A stretch of DNA of 64,000 bases, taken from Streptomyces xiaopingdaonensis. Its GTDB lineage: Bacteria; Actinomycetota; Actinomycetes; Streptomycetales; Streptomycetaceae. A program made the translations under genes and the position numbers. The DNA is taken from positions 20,127 through 84,126 of the forward strand of contig NZ_AJTQ01000356.1 in NCBI RefSeq assembly GCF_000262345.1, in the 5' to 3' direction. Positions 46,116 through 54,719 of the stretch are shown piece by piece. The stretch's first letter is position 1. Each line of letters opens with the position of its first letter. The notes below the pieces were generated by a model. That model had not been told where the DNA came from and did not search any database. It saw only the letters and a list, made by a program, of their open reading frames with translations.

Positions 46116-48026
46116 ATGAGCATGGAGATGACGGCGTGGCACGCCCTCTCCCAGACCCGCACCCCCGACGACGAAGGACCCGGCCGACGCCGCCTCTCCC
46201 GCACCACGCTGCGGCGCATCTACCGCTTCGCCGCACGCCACCACCGCCGCATGCTCGCCTTCCTCGTCCTCAGCAGCCTCCTCGCCGCCCTCACCGTCGC
46301 CACACCGCTCCTCGCGGGCGAGGTGATGGACGCGATCGTCGACGGCAGCCCCGGCCGCACCGTGCTCCGACTCGCCGGCCTCATCGCGCTGATCGCCGTC
46401 GCCGAAGCGGGGGTCGGCGTCGTCACCCGGTGGCTCTCCGCCCGGATCGGCGAGGGGCTCATCCTCGACCTGCGCACCGCCGTCTACGACCACGTGCAGC
46501 GGATGCCGGTCGCGTTCTTCACCCGCACCCGCACAGGCGCCCTCGTCAGCCGGCTCAACAACGACGTCATCGGCGCCCAACGCGCCTTCAGCAGCACCCT
46601 TTCCGACGTCGTCGCCAACCTCGTGACGCTGCTGCTGACGCTCGGCGTGATGCTCCGCCTCTCCTGGCAGATCACCCTGCTGACGCTGGTGCTCCTCCCG
46701 CTCTTCGTCATCCCCGCGCGCCGGATGGGCAGCCGCCTGGCCCGGCTGGAGCGGGAGCGGGCGCAGCACAACGCGACGATGAGCACGCGGATGACCGAGC
46801 GGTTCTCCGCACCGGGCGCCACCCTCGTGAAACTCTTCGGCCGCCCGGACGAGGAGTCCCGCGAGTTCGCCCAACGGGCGGGCCGCGTACGCGACCTGGG
46901 CGTGCGGACGGCGATGGTGCAGCACCTCTTCATCACCGCGCTGACGCTCGTCTCCGCGCTGGCGCTCGCGCTCGTCTACGGGCTCGGCGGGCTCTTCGCG
47001 CTCGGCGGCGCCCTCCAGGCGGGCACCGTCGTCTCGCTCGCGCTGCTGCTCACCCGCCTCTACGCCCCGCTCACCGCGCTCGCGGGAGCCAGGGTCGAGG
47101 TGATGGGCGCGCTCGTCAGCTTCGAGCGGGTCTTCGAAGTGCTCGACCTCAGGCCGCTGATCGAGGAGCGCGACGACGCCGTCGACGCCGAAGAGGGCCC
47201 GGCCGACGTCGAGTTCGACCACGTCGACTTCGCCTACCCGACCGCCGAGAAGGTCTCCCTCGCCTCCCTGGAGGAGGTGGCCGTCCTCGACACCCGCGGA
47301 GGCGAGCGCGTCCTCCACGACGTCAGCTTCCGCGCGGCCCCCGGCGAGATGGTCGCGCTCGTCGGCTCCTCCGGAGCGGGGAAGTCCACCCTCGCCTCGC
47401 TTCCGCCCCGTCTCTACGACGTCGACGCCGGTGCCGTCCGCCTCGGCGGGCGCGACGTGCGCGACCTCACCGCCGCCTCGCTGCGCCGCACCCTCGGCCT
47501 CGTCACCCAGGACGGCCACCTCTTCCACGACACGATCCGCGCCAACCTCGTCTTCGCCGCCCCCGGCGCCACGGACGAGGAGCTGTGGTCCGCGCTCCGC
47601 CGCGCCCGCCTCGACGGCCTCGTCGCCGCGCTCCCCGACGGGCTCGACACCCTCGTCGGCGAGCGCGGGTACCGGCTCTCCGGGGGAGAGCGGCAGCGGC
47701 TCACCATCGCGAGGCTGCTGCTCGCGCAGCCCCAGGTGGTGATCCTCGACGAGGCGACGGCGCACCTCGACTCCACCTCCGAGGCCGCCGTCCAGGAGGC
47801 GCTCACCGAGGCGCTCCAGGGGCGCACCTCGGTGGTGATCGCACACCGTCTCTCCACCGTCCGCGCCGCGGACCAGATCCTCGTACTGGAGGAGGGGCGC
47901 ATCGTCGAGCGCGGCACGCACGAGGAGCTCCTCGCGCTCGGCGGGCGCTACCGGGAGCTGTACCGCACGCAGTTCAGCGAGGAGGGAACCGCGGATGAGT
48001 CCGCGTTCCCGGCCTCCGTCGAGTAG
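46116..48026 (+). CDS. ABC exporter, fused membrane and ATP-binding domains
   Basis: A protein of 636 residues of the MsbA/LmrA half-transporter type. Six membrane helices (about 45-330) include AFFTRTRTGALVSRLNNDV. The ATPase has Walker A GSSGAGKS, Q loop VTQDGHLFHDTI, signature LSGGERQRL, Walker B VVILDEATAHLDS and H loop VIAHRLSTVRAADQ. A small insert (KVSLASLEEVAVLDTRGGE) precedes the Walker A strand. It works as a dimer exporting drugs or lipids; the substrate is unknown. GGAGG is before the ATG. Confidence 0.93.
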   Translation: MSMEMTAWHALSQTRTPDDEGPGRRRLSRTTLRRIYRFAARHHRRMLAFLVLSSLLAALTVATPLLAGEVMDAIVDGSPGRTVLRLAGLIALIAVAEAGVGVVTRWLSARIGEGLILDLRTAVYDHVQRMPVAFFTRTRTGALVSRLNNDVIGAQRAFSSTLSDVVANLVTLLLTLGVMLRLSWQITLLTLVLLPLFVIPARRMGSRLARLERERAQHNATMSTRMTERFSAPGATLVKLFGRPDEESREFAQRAGRVRDLGVRTAMVQHLFITALTLVSALALALVYGLGGLFALGGALQAGTVVSLALLLTRLYAPLTALAGARVEVMGALVSFERVFEVLDLRPLIEERDDAVDAEEGPADVEFDHVDFAYPTAEKVSLASLEEVAVLDTRGGERVLHDVSFRAAPGEMVALVGSSGAGKSTLASLPPRLYDVDAGAVRLGGRDVRDLTAASLRRTLGLVTQDGHLFHDTIRANLVFAAPGATDEELWSALRRARLDGLVAALPDGLDTLVGERGYRLSGGERQRLTIARLLLAQPQVVILDEATAHLDSTSEAAVQEALTEALQGRTSVVIAHRLSTVRAADQILVLEEGRIVERGTHEELLALGGRYRELYRTQFSEEGTADESAFPASVE

Positions 48027-48040
48027 CGCGCCGCAGCGGG

Positions 48041-48065
48041 GGTCCGGTTCTCGCCCGACCGGACC
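48041..48065 (+). terminator. Hairpin terminator after the ABC exporter
   Basis: GGTCCGGT (48041-48048) pairs exactly with ACCGGACC (48058-48065) around a 9-base loop, beginning 15 bases past the exporter stop codon. Confidence 0.65.
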
Positions 48066-48201
48066 ACTCCGCCGCGCGCCCGCAGCACGGGCTGCCCAGG
48101 ATGGCGATGTGGCCGCCAGGCGCGACCACCGCACCGCCCTCCGACGCCTCCCGGCTCCGCCCTGACGGAACACGCGGGGGTACTCGCGCAAGGAGATTCG
48201 G

Positions 48202-49233
48202 ATGAGCCCCACGCTGGAGAACCTGCGGCGCTGCTCGGTCGCCGTCGACATGGGCGCCTCGCGCACCCGCGTCTACGTCAAGGGGTCCGGGCTCATCGTG
48301 GACGCGCCGTCCGCGGTCGCCGTCAACACCCTCTCGGGAACACTGATCGCGGTCGGCGAGGCAGCCGAGCGGATGGACGGGCGGACGCCGCCGCACATCC
48401 GGGTGGTACGCCCCGTCGCCGGTGGCACCGTCGTCGACATCGACATGGCGCAGCGGATGCTGCGTGCGCTCGTCGGCACCAAGCTGCGGGGGCTGCGCAG
48501 ACGGCGTGCGCTCGTCCGCGCCGCCGCCGTGGTCCCGCACGACGCCGACCCGCTCGCGCGCAGGGCCGCCGTGGAGACGCTCACGGGGGTCGGGGCCCGG
48601 CGGGTGGAACTCGTCGACTCGCCGACGGCCGCGGCCGTGGGCTCGGGGCTGCCGGTCGAGCTGCCGGAGGCGACGATGATCCTGGTGTGCGGCGCGGCGA
48701 GCACGCAGGTCGCCGTGTTGTCGCTCGGCGCCATCGTCGCCTCCGACACCGTGCGGCTCGGCGGGGACACCGTCCACCACGCCGTCGTGCAGCACCTGCG
48801 CAACCAGCACGAGCTGCTGCTGCCGAGCGAGGCCGTGCGGCCGCTCCAACTCGCCCTCGCAGGGGAGGAGTCCGACGCGCAGATCGCCGAGGTGATCGGC
48901 CGCGACGTCGTGAGCGGGCTCGCCCGGAGCGTCAGCGTCAACCCGCAGGACATCCGCACCGCGGTAGCGCTGCCGCTGGCGAACCTCTCCGACTCGATCA
49001 GGTCCGTCCTCCTCGGCTGCCCTCCCGACCTCGTGGCCGACCTCGCCGAGCGCGGGATGGTTCTCGCCGGCGGCAGCGCCGTCCTCCCCGGGCTCGACGA
49101 GCGCATCCGCCAGACGACGGGGATGACCGTGCACATCGCGGAGGAGCCCCAGCTCTGCGCCGTCAACGGCCTCGCGGCGATGCTGGAGGGCCGGGTGAGC
49201 CCGCTCTGCGTCGGGGGCGGCGTGCGCGGTTGA
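48202..49233 (+). CDS. MreB/Mbl-like actin-fold protein
   Basis: A protein of 343 residues of the actin/Hsp70 fold: phosphate-1 VAVDMGASRTRVYVKGSG, VVRPVAGGTVVDIDMAQRML, PTAAAVGSGLPVELPEATMILVCGAAST (phosphate 2 and connect) and VLAGGSAVLPGLDERIRQTTGM. Streptomyces have extra MreB relatives (Mbl, MreB-like) used in spore wall synthesis. The divergence from true MreB (phosphate-2 here lacks the usual DIGGGT) makes a specialised role likely. AAGGAG precedes the ATG. Confidence 0.85.
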   Translation: MSPTLENLRRCSVAVDMGASRTRVYVKGSGLIVDAPSAVAVNTLSGTLIAVGEAAERMDGRTPPHIRVVRPVAGGTVVDIDMAQRMLRALVGTKLRGLRRRRALVRAAAVVPHDADPLARRAAVETLTGVGARRVELVDSPTAAAVGSGLPVELPEATMILVCGAASTQVAVLSLGAIVASDTVRLGGDTVHHAVVQHLRNQHELLLPSEAVRPLQLALAGEESDAQIAEVIGRDVVSGLARSVSVNPQDIRTAVALPLANLSDSIRSVLLGCPPDLVADLAERGMVLAGGSAVLPGLDERIRQTTGMTVHIAEEPQLCAVNGLAAMLEGRVSPLCVGGGVRG

Positions 49234-49279
49234 GCGCGGGCCCGCGTGAACACCCGGTGTGCGCCGGCGCGTTGACGCG

Positions 49280-49753
49280 CTAGTCGCCGTCCTCCTCCGT
49301 GCGGTCCTGCGGCGCGTACGGGCCGAAGAGGTCGAGGAGGCGGCTGCGGGAGCGGCGCAGGCGGTCGCCGATGACGGAGGCGACGGCCCAGACGAGCGCC
49401 TGACCGAGCGCCGGGTCCTCGCGGCAGAGCTGCCGCACCTCCTCCGCGTCGAACTCCAGGGCGCGTACCGAGGTCGCCGCCTCGCCGTTGAGCGTCCAGA
49501 CGTAGGGCGGGAAGAGCCAGGACCAGCCGAGGAGTTCGCCCTGCCGCACGGTGTCGATGACGACCCGGCGGCGGCCCGGCACGTGCAGGTCGAGGACGGC
49601 GGAGCCGCTGCGGAGAATCCAGAAGCGGTCGGCCCTCGCCCCCTCCTCGAAGATCTCCGCCCCCGGCGCGAAGGCGACCTCGGTGCCGAGCGTCCGCAAC
49701 CGCTCGCGCTGCTCGGGTTCGAGTCCGCCGAGCAGTCCTTTCATGCTCTGCAT
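49280..49753 (-). CDS. Cyclic-nucleotide-binding-domain protein without HTH
   Basis: A 157-residue protein that is one Crp-type sensor domain: VAFAPGAEIFEEGARADRFWILRSGSAVLDL, the phosphate-cassette-like GELLGWSWLFPPYVWTL and the long C-helix. The usual cassette glutamate/arginine/serine set is not obvious, so the ligand may not be cAMP. There is no DNA-binding domain after it; the C-terminus is acidic. Such proteins often act as subunits of other regulators. It converges on the MreB-like gene. Confidence 0.82.
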   Translation of the reverse strand: MQSMKGLLGGLEPEQRERLRTLGTEVAFAPGAEIFEEGARADRFWILRSGSAVLDLHVPGRRRVVIDTVRQGELLGWSWLFPPYVWTLNGEAATSVRALEFDAEEVRQLCREDPALGQALVWAVASVIGDRLRRSRSRLLDLFGPYAPQDRTEEDGD

Positions 49754-49891
49754 CGACCGCCTCCTGGGGAGGCCGGGACGTCGCCGGTCCCGGAAGGGAA
49801 CACCCGTACACGACGGGCCCGTTGGCTGTACCGCGCAGCCGACCGCGGAGCGACCCCCGAAGGGGACCGCCCCACCGGCGGCACGGCGCGC

Positions 49892-50344
49892 TCAGCGGAG
49901 CGAGCGGCCCTGCTCCTGCGACTGCTGGCCCTGCTGGCTCTGCTGGCTCTGCTGGCTCTGCTGCGAGTCCTCGCCCTCGACGTAGACGTCGGTCACCGTG
50001 ATGTCGACCTCCACCACTTCCAGCCCCGTCATCGTCTCGACGCGCTGGACGACCCGCTGCCGCACATGCTGGGCGACCTTGTGGATCTGCTCGCCGTAGT
50101 CGACCTCGATGCTCATCTCCACGGCGGCCTGCGTCTGGCCGACCTCCACGGAGACGCCCTGCGTCACGTCGGTGCCTCCGCCGACGCGCTTGCGGACGGC
50201 CCCGATCATCTGCGAAGCGGCTCCGCCGAGGGCGTGGACGCCGGACACCTCGCGCGCCGCGATCCCGGCGGTCTTGGCGACGACGGTGTCGGAGATCGTC
50301 GTCGTACCGCGGTCCTGCGGGCTCTTGTCGCTCTTCTCAGCCAT
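49892..50344 (-). CDS. Asp23/Gls24 family envelope stress protein
   Basis: A protein of 150 residues from ATG 50344 (GGAGGT 7 bases ahead). The Asp23 domain covers 15-115: TISDTVVAKTAGIAAREVSGVHALGG, VEVGQTQAAVEMSIEVDYGEQI, VRQRVVQRVETMTGLEVVEVDI. The C-terminus is a Ser-Gln-Gln repeat from a 9-base DNA repeat. Asp23 proteins in Gram-positives sit at the membrane and respond to alkaline or envelope stress; in Streptomyces several copies exist. Function here is inferred. Confidence 0.9.
   Translation of the reverse strand: MAEKSDKSPQDRGTTTISDTVVAKTAGIAAREVSGVHALGGAASQMIGAVRKRVGGGTDVTQGVSVEVGQTQAAVEMSIEVDYGEQIHKVAQHVRQRVVQRVETMTGLEVVEVDITVTDVYVEGEDSQQSQQSQQSQQGQQSQEQGRSLR
49922..49966. repeat. 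9-base tandem repeat encoding Ser-Gln-Gln
   Basis: Five units of CTGCTGGCT or close variants from 49922 to 49966 encode the SQQ repeats at the end of the Gls24-like protein. Units are in frame, so copy changes would lengthen or shorten the tail by three residues without breaking the gene. Confidence 0.8.
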
Positions 50345-50589
50345 GGGTTCTACCTCCGAGCACTGCGGGCAGTGTCTTCCACCGCGGCGCTCCACGGCCC
50401 GGGGCCGCGGCATCCACGGGCAGAAGCCGTATCGACTCCATCGTGGGAGAAATCAGGGCATCCCGCTTCTCGAAGACGCACCCGTGCCCCTGCGTGGCGA
50501 CAACGTCACGCTACGACGTCAACAGGACGGTCGGCAGCGGTGGTTGGACCCGGCGGAGGGCCCGGCCATGGACGGATGCCATGGTCAGG

Positions 50590-51441
50590 TCACGTCCTCG
50601 TACGCGCGTCCCGGACGGCCGCGTACCGCACCAGGGCTTCGGCGGTCGCCTCGTGGACCGCCCGCGCGAGCCGTGCGCCCCACTCCGAGCGCGGGCCGGC
50701 GAACTGGACGGCCCCGGGCTCGGCCGCCTGGGCACGGGCCGTCCCCGGAGATCCGGCGGGGCGCCTGTCCGCCACGGCGTGGCGCTCACCGCCGGGGCTG
50801 CGGTTCGGCGCCCGCGAGGCATGACGAGGCACCCGGGCCCGAACTCCGGTGGCGGCGCTTCGAGTCGCCCACGGGTCAGCCCGCGCGGGGAGCGTCGGCG
50901 CCGCCACGCACACCGCGTCGGTCGGAGTGCCCGTCGCCTCGTATCCGGCTTCGACGAGCGCCTGCACCTTCGCCTCCGTGGCCGTCGCGACGGCGTTGAC
51001 GAGCGCCGCGTCGGAGAGCGGCACCGGCAGTGCGGCGAGGATGTTGACGGTACCGGGCCCGCTCGGCGCCACGGCGGCTCCGGCAGGGACCGCGGCCCAG
51101 CCGGCGACGCCCACCCCGGCGGTCACCAGCGCCTCGGCACCGCCGTCGGCCGCGTGCCCGCGTGCGCGTGAGATCTCCGCCGCCGTCATCATCGCGACGC
51201 CCTCGCCCGCCACGTGCGCCGCGGCGATCTCCCGGAGGTGCGCCTCCGGGTCGCGCCGCCGATACCCGTGCTGCACCTGCGCGTTGAGGAACCAGCCGCG
51301 CTCGCCGATCCCCCCGCCCACCACGGCGCTCGACGCCATCCGCCACCCGGGCCCCGCCCGCCACAGCAGCGCGGGGAGCGCCAGCCCCTGTGACGTGTGG
51401 CGGATCTCTTCGCAGTCGATGAGGCGCGGTATGGCGGGCAC
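50590..51441 (-). CDS. cbiZ: Adenosylcobinamide amidohydrolase (CbiZ) with an insert
   Basis: A protein of 283 residues from GTG 51441. The CbiZ core is clear: WRMASSAVVGGGIGERGWFLNAQVQHGY, AAAHVAGEGVAMMTAAEI, GVAGWAAVPAG, GTVNILAALPVPLSDAALVNAVATATEAKVQALVEAGYEATGTPTDAVCVAAP and the final FAGPRSEWGARLARAVHEA. The enzyme cuts the side chain of cobinamides so that cobyric acid can be rebuilt into native B12. About 55 Arg/Pro/Ala-rich residues (about 190-245) interrupt the last part. TAGAGT (51449-51454) lies 7 bases before the GTG, so it is likely leaderless. Confidence 0.88.
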   Translation of the reverse strand: MPAIPRLIDCEEIRHTSQGLALPALLWRAGPGWRMASSAVVGGGIGERGWFLNAQVQHGYRRRDPEAHLREIAAAHVAGEGVAMMTAAEISRARGHAADGGAEALVTAGVGVAGWAAVPAGAAVAPSGPGTVNILAALPVPLSDAALVNAVATATEAKVQALVEAGYEATGTPTDAVCVAAPTLPARADPWATRSAATGVRARVPRHASRAPNRSPGGERHAVADRRPAGSPGTARAQAAEPGAVQFAGPRSEWGARLARAVHEATAEALVRYAAVRDARTRT

Positions 51442-51495
51442 GCGAGCGACTCTAGCCGAGCGGGTGCGCGCCGCGGCGGGGCAGCGGCCCGCCGG

Positions 51496-52416
51496 TCACT
51501 GCTTGACCCAGCCGCCCTTGAGCCACATCTGGTCGAGGTTGAAGTTGCAGGTGTTGCCGTCGCCGCAGGAGATGGTGACGGCGTTCTCGCCCTTCTTCAG
51601 GTCGATCCAGGAGAAGGTGCGCGTCCAGCCCTTGTCCCACTCGCCCTTGTCGGCACCGGCGAAGTTGGAGAGGTTGAGCTTCTGCGAGCTGGGCTTGCCG
51701 TTGACCGCGAGCGTGGCGTCCGCGTCCTCGCCCGGGACGCCGTACCGCACGAAGAGCGTGTACTTGCCGTCCTTCGGGATGTCCTTGAGCTCCCAGGTCA
51801 CCGAGGCGCCGGGCTTGTCCATGCCGCCCACGTAGGTACCGCCGCGCGCCTGTGCGTCCGCGACGTCCTTCGCCGGGACGGCGCCGCCGTCGAGCCGGAG
51901 CGTTGCGGCGTCCTCCTTGGGGAGCTCCTGCGGGGGCTTCTTGTCGTCGCCGCCCGCGGTGTCCTGCTCGGGCTCCTCCTCGCTGGGCTGGTCCGTCTGG
52001 CCGCTGCCCGCCTGCTGCTCGGGCGGAGCGCTCTCGTCGTTGTTGAAGAGGACGGCCGCACCGATACCGACGACGACGGCCGCGACCACGGCGATCGCCC
52101 CGATCAACAGGCCGGTGCGGTTCCGGCCGCCGCGCTGCGGCTGCCCCTCCTGACGGGCGGCGGCACGGCCGCCCGGCATCGTCTCGGGGGCCGCGTAGTG
52201 CGCGTTGGGCTGCTGGGCCGGGCCGGGTGCGCCCGACTGGGCCTGGCCGTACTGCCGTTCACCGACGGCGCGGACCTGGTTGTACGAGCGCCTGGGGACG
52301 CCGGGTTGGGAAGCCGTCTGGCCCGCTGAGCCCGCGGCGCCCTCCTGCCTGTACAGGTAGGCGAACGGGTCGTCGCCCTCCGGCGCCGAACCCGAGCCGT
52401 TGTTCTCGGCGGTCAT
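51496..52416 (-). CDS. Membrane-anchored protein with a C-terminal CBM35/CBM6-like module
   Basis: A protein of 306 residues from ATG 52416. A cytoplasmic Gln/Pro-rich head (1-105) is followed by one membrane helix (GLLIGAIAVVAAVVVGIGAAVLF), an acidic linker and a C-terminal domain of about 135 residues: GGTYVGGMDKPGASVTWELKDIPKDGKYTLFVRYG, DATLAVNGKPSS, GENAVTISCGDGNTCNFNLDQMWLKGGW. The last part follows the beta-sandwich pattern of carbohydrate-binding modules. It probably faces the wall; ligand unknown. Two cysteines (SCGDGNTC) may form a disulphide. Confidence 0.78.
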   Translation of the reverse strand: MTAENNGSGSAPEGDDPFAYLYRQEGAAGSAGQTASQPGVPRRSYNQVRAVGERQYGQAQSGAPGPAQQPNAHYAAPETMPGGRAAARQEGQPQRGGRNRTGLLIGAIAVVAAVVVGIGAAVLFNNDESAPPEQQAGSGQTDQPSEEEPEQDTAGGDDKKPPQELPKEDAATLRLDGGAVPAKDVADAQARGGTYVGGMDKPGASVTWELKDIPKDGKYTLFVRYGVPGEDADATLAVNGKPSSQKLNLSNFAGADKGEWDKGWTRTFSWIDLKKGENAVTISCGDGNTCNFNLDQMWLKGGWVKQ

Positions 52417-52710
52417 CCCCTTCACTCCCCACTGCTTTGGTATCCGGCTGAGCCTACCTCTCCGGGGCGGCCATCAGGCCAACACGGAACGATCAGACAA
52501 AGCCGCTCTGTGAACAACAACGAGCGACGTACGTGCACCATACGGACGTTGGGCAGAGCCTCACCCGGGCCCCCGCATCCCACGCGGGACAGCGGCGAAC
52601 CTCACATCCCCACAGAACCCCCACACCCCCGCACCGCGTCGCCCCCACACGGACGAACTCCCCTGTGCGGCAGCCACATTAGGCGACGCGGCGCCCCCGG
52701 CCCGCATCCG

Positions 52711-54393
52711 CTAGCCGGCCCGACGCTGCCCCTTGGAACGGGACCGCTTCTCGACGTACATCCGCTGGTCCGCGGAGTGCAGCACCTCGTCGGCCGTCAT
52801 GCCGCACTGCGCCCAGCCGATGCCGAAGCTCGCGCCCACGCGGACGCTGCCGCCGTCGACCCGGATCGGCGGGATGATCGCGTTGCGCAGCCGCACGGCG
52901 AGGTCCTGCGCCTCGGCGGGACCGAGCCCGTCGGCGAGGACCACGAACTCGTCGCCGCCCAGGCGCGCGACGGTGTCGTTCTCGCGGACCCCGGCCGTGA
53001 GGCGGTTGGCGACCTCGATGAGGACGGCGTCGCCGCAGTGGTGGCCGTGCCGGTCGTTGATCGACTTGAACCCGTCGAGGTCGCAGAAGAGGACGGCGAG
53101 CCCCTTCCGCCCGTCGGGTCCTTCCTCCGGAGGTTCGGCGTGGACATGGTGGGGCGTCGGCGAGAGCGGCGACGGCGCCTCGGCGGGCGCGCCCTCGGGC
53201 GGCTCGAACGGGTAGACCTCGGGGAACCCCTGCGCGTCGAGGGAATAGCGCGGCTCGAAACCGGCGCCCTCCTCCTCGGCCCAGCCGTACGCCTCCGCAG
53301 GTGCCAGCGCCGGGCTCGGGCGGTTGCACAGCCTGCTGGAGAGGCGCGACCGCAACTCGGCGCTGTTGGGAAGGCCGGTGAGGGAGTCGTGGCTGGCGCG
53401 GTGCGCGAGGTGGAGCTCGTGCCGCTTGCGTTCCTCGATGTCCTCGACGTGGGTGAGGAGGAGGCGCGGCCCGTCCGCGGTGTCGGCGACGACGGAGTTC
53501 CGCAGCGAGACCCACACGTAGGAACCGTCCCTGCGCGAGAGCCGCAGCTCGGCCCGGCCGCCCTCGGCCGACGTCCGCAGCAGCGTGGTTATGTCCTCGG
53601 GGTGGACGAGATCGGAGAAGGAGTACCGGCGCATCGCCGCCGCCGGGCGCCCGAGCAGGCGGCAGAGCGCGTCGTTGGCGCGGACGAGGCGGCCGTGCTG
53701 GTCGCCTCCCATCTCCGCGACGGCCATGCCGCTCGGCGCGTACTCGAACGCCTGGCGGAAACTCTCCTCGCTCGCACGGAGCGCCTGCTGCTCGCGTTCG
53801 AGCCTGACCAGGGCGCGCTGCATGTTGGAGCGCAGCCGTGCGTTGCTGATGGCTATCGCCGCCTGCGAGGTGTACATCTGGAGCGCCTCGCAGCCCCAGG
53901 CGCCCGGGCGCCGCCCGTTGACGGGACGGTCGACCGTGAGGACGCCGATCAGCTCGCCGTCCGAGGTGCACAGCGGGGCCATCAGCCGGTCCATCGGGTG
54001 CCACTCGTTGGGGAAGCGCGGCGCGGGCCCCGCCGTGTGCCACTCCGGCACGTCGTCCCCGTCGAGCACCCAGCCCTCGGCGTAGGGGACGAAGACGAGT
54101 TCGCCCCAGCGCTCGCCCATCCCCAGGCGCCGCTCCCACGCGTCGCGGGAGCCGACCCTGCCGCTCATCACGGCCTCGGCCGCGTCGCTCCCCGCGACGG
54201 CGGCGACGACGAGGTCGCCGTCCCCGCGCACGAGGTTCACCGCGGCGAGCTGGAACCCTATGCAGTCGACGACGCCGTCGGCGACGCACTGGAGGGTGTC
54301 GGCGAGGCTGCGGGCGGTGTTGAGCCGTGCCAGCGCATGGTGAAGCTGCCGCAGACTGGCGAGGCGGACATAGGGCTCCGACTCGGTCTCCAT
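52711..54393 (-). CDS. cdgB: GAF-PAS-GGDEF diguanylate cyclase (CdgB-like)
   Basis: A protein of 560 residues from ATG 54393 (GGGAGGG before it). A GAF domain (about 1-185) and a PAS/PAC (about 205-315) precede a GGDEF cyclase domain with an intact GGDEF at 479-483, the metal-binding FCDLDGFKSIND and an inhibitory-site REND five residues before GGDEF. There is no EAL domain. It makes cyclic di-GMP, which in Streptomyces binds BldD and controls sporulation; the GAF-PAS-GGDEF order is that of CdgB. About 70 Pro/Glu-rich residues are inserted between LTGLPNSAELRSRL and VLFCDLDG. Confidence 0.93.
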   Translation of the reverse strand: METESEPYVRLASLRQLHHALARLNTARSLADTLQCVADGVVDCIGFQLAAVNLVRGDGDLVVAAVAGSDAAEAVMSGRVGSRDAWERRLGMGERWGELVFVPYAEGWVLDGDDVPEWHTAGPAPRFPNEWHPMDRLMAPLCTSDGELIGVLTVDRPVNGRRPGAWGCEALQMYTSQAAIAISNARLRSNMQRALVRLEREQQALRASEESFRQAFEYAPSGMAVAEMGGDQHGRLVRANDALCRLLGRPAAAMRRYSFSDLVHPEDITTLLRTSAEGGRAELRLSRRDGSYVWVSLRNSVVADTADGPRLLLTHVEDIEERKRHELHLAHRASHDSLTGLPNSAELRSRLSSRLCNRPSPALAPAEAYGWAEEEGAGFEPRYSLDAQGFPEVYPFEPPEGAPAEAPSPLSPTPHHVHAEPPEEGPDGRKGLAVLFCDLDGFKSINDRHGHHCGDAVLIEVANRLTAGVRENDTVARLGGDEFVVLADGLGPAEAQDLAVRLRNAIIPPIRVDGGSVRVGASFGIGWAQCGMTADEVLHSADQRMYVEKRSRSKGQRRAG

Positions 54394-54518
54394 CGCCCTC
54401 CCCCCTGAGCCACGTTCGCGAACTCCAGGTACTCGTGGGATGTCACTCCGACTGCCACCGGCCACTGAATCACAGCGAGCTGTTCACTCGGTACTCAGGG
54501 TCAACAATAACCCCTGTC

Positions 54519-54534
54519 TGTGACTCAAGTCACA
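54519..54534. promoter_or_regulatory. Palindrome TGTGACT-ca-AGTCACA between cdgB and flavin reductase
   Basis: A perfect 7-base dyad with 2-base centre, about 126 bases before cdgB and 186 before the divergent flavin reductase. It contains GTGA...TCAC half-sites reminiscent of BldD boxes as I remember them, and cdgB is a known BldD target in Streptomyces. Exact spacing of the BldD consensus cannot be verified here. Confidence 0.45.
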
Positions 54535-54719
54535 ACGATGCGGAGTCAGTTGACCGCGGAGCGTGGAGCGCCGGGGACGGAAACCGCTCCGCCTTGGAAT
54601 CCGGCCGTCGACGCGGCCGAAGGGCGGTGCGCCACCGCCGCGGACCGGCCGAAGGTCCTGGGACCTCTGGTACCCGAGGCCGATTCCGTATGGTCAGCGC
54701 GGTCGTTAGCGTTGCTCAC

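Noticed and set aside
45996..48266. A 756-codon minus-strand frame opposite the ABC exporter
   Set aside because: Mirror of the exporter reading frame with Glu/Gly/Arg-rich text and no family signature.
49710..49735. GGTTCGAGTC flanked by complementary bases, resembling a tRNA T arm
   Set aside because: It lies inside the cyclic-nucleotide-domain gene and no other tRNA parts surround it.
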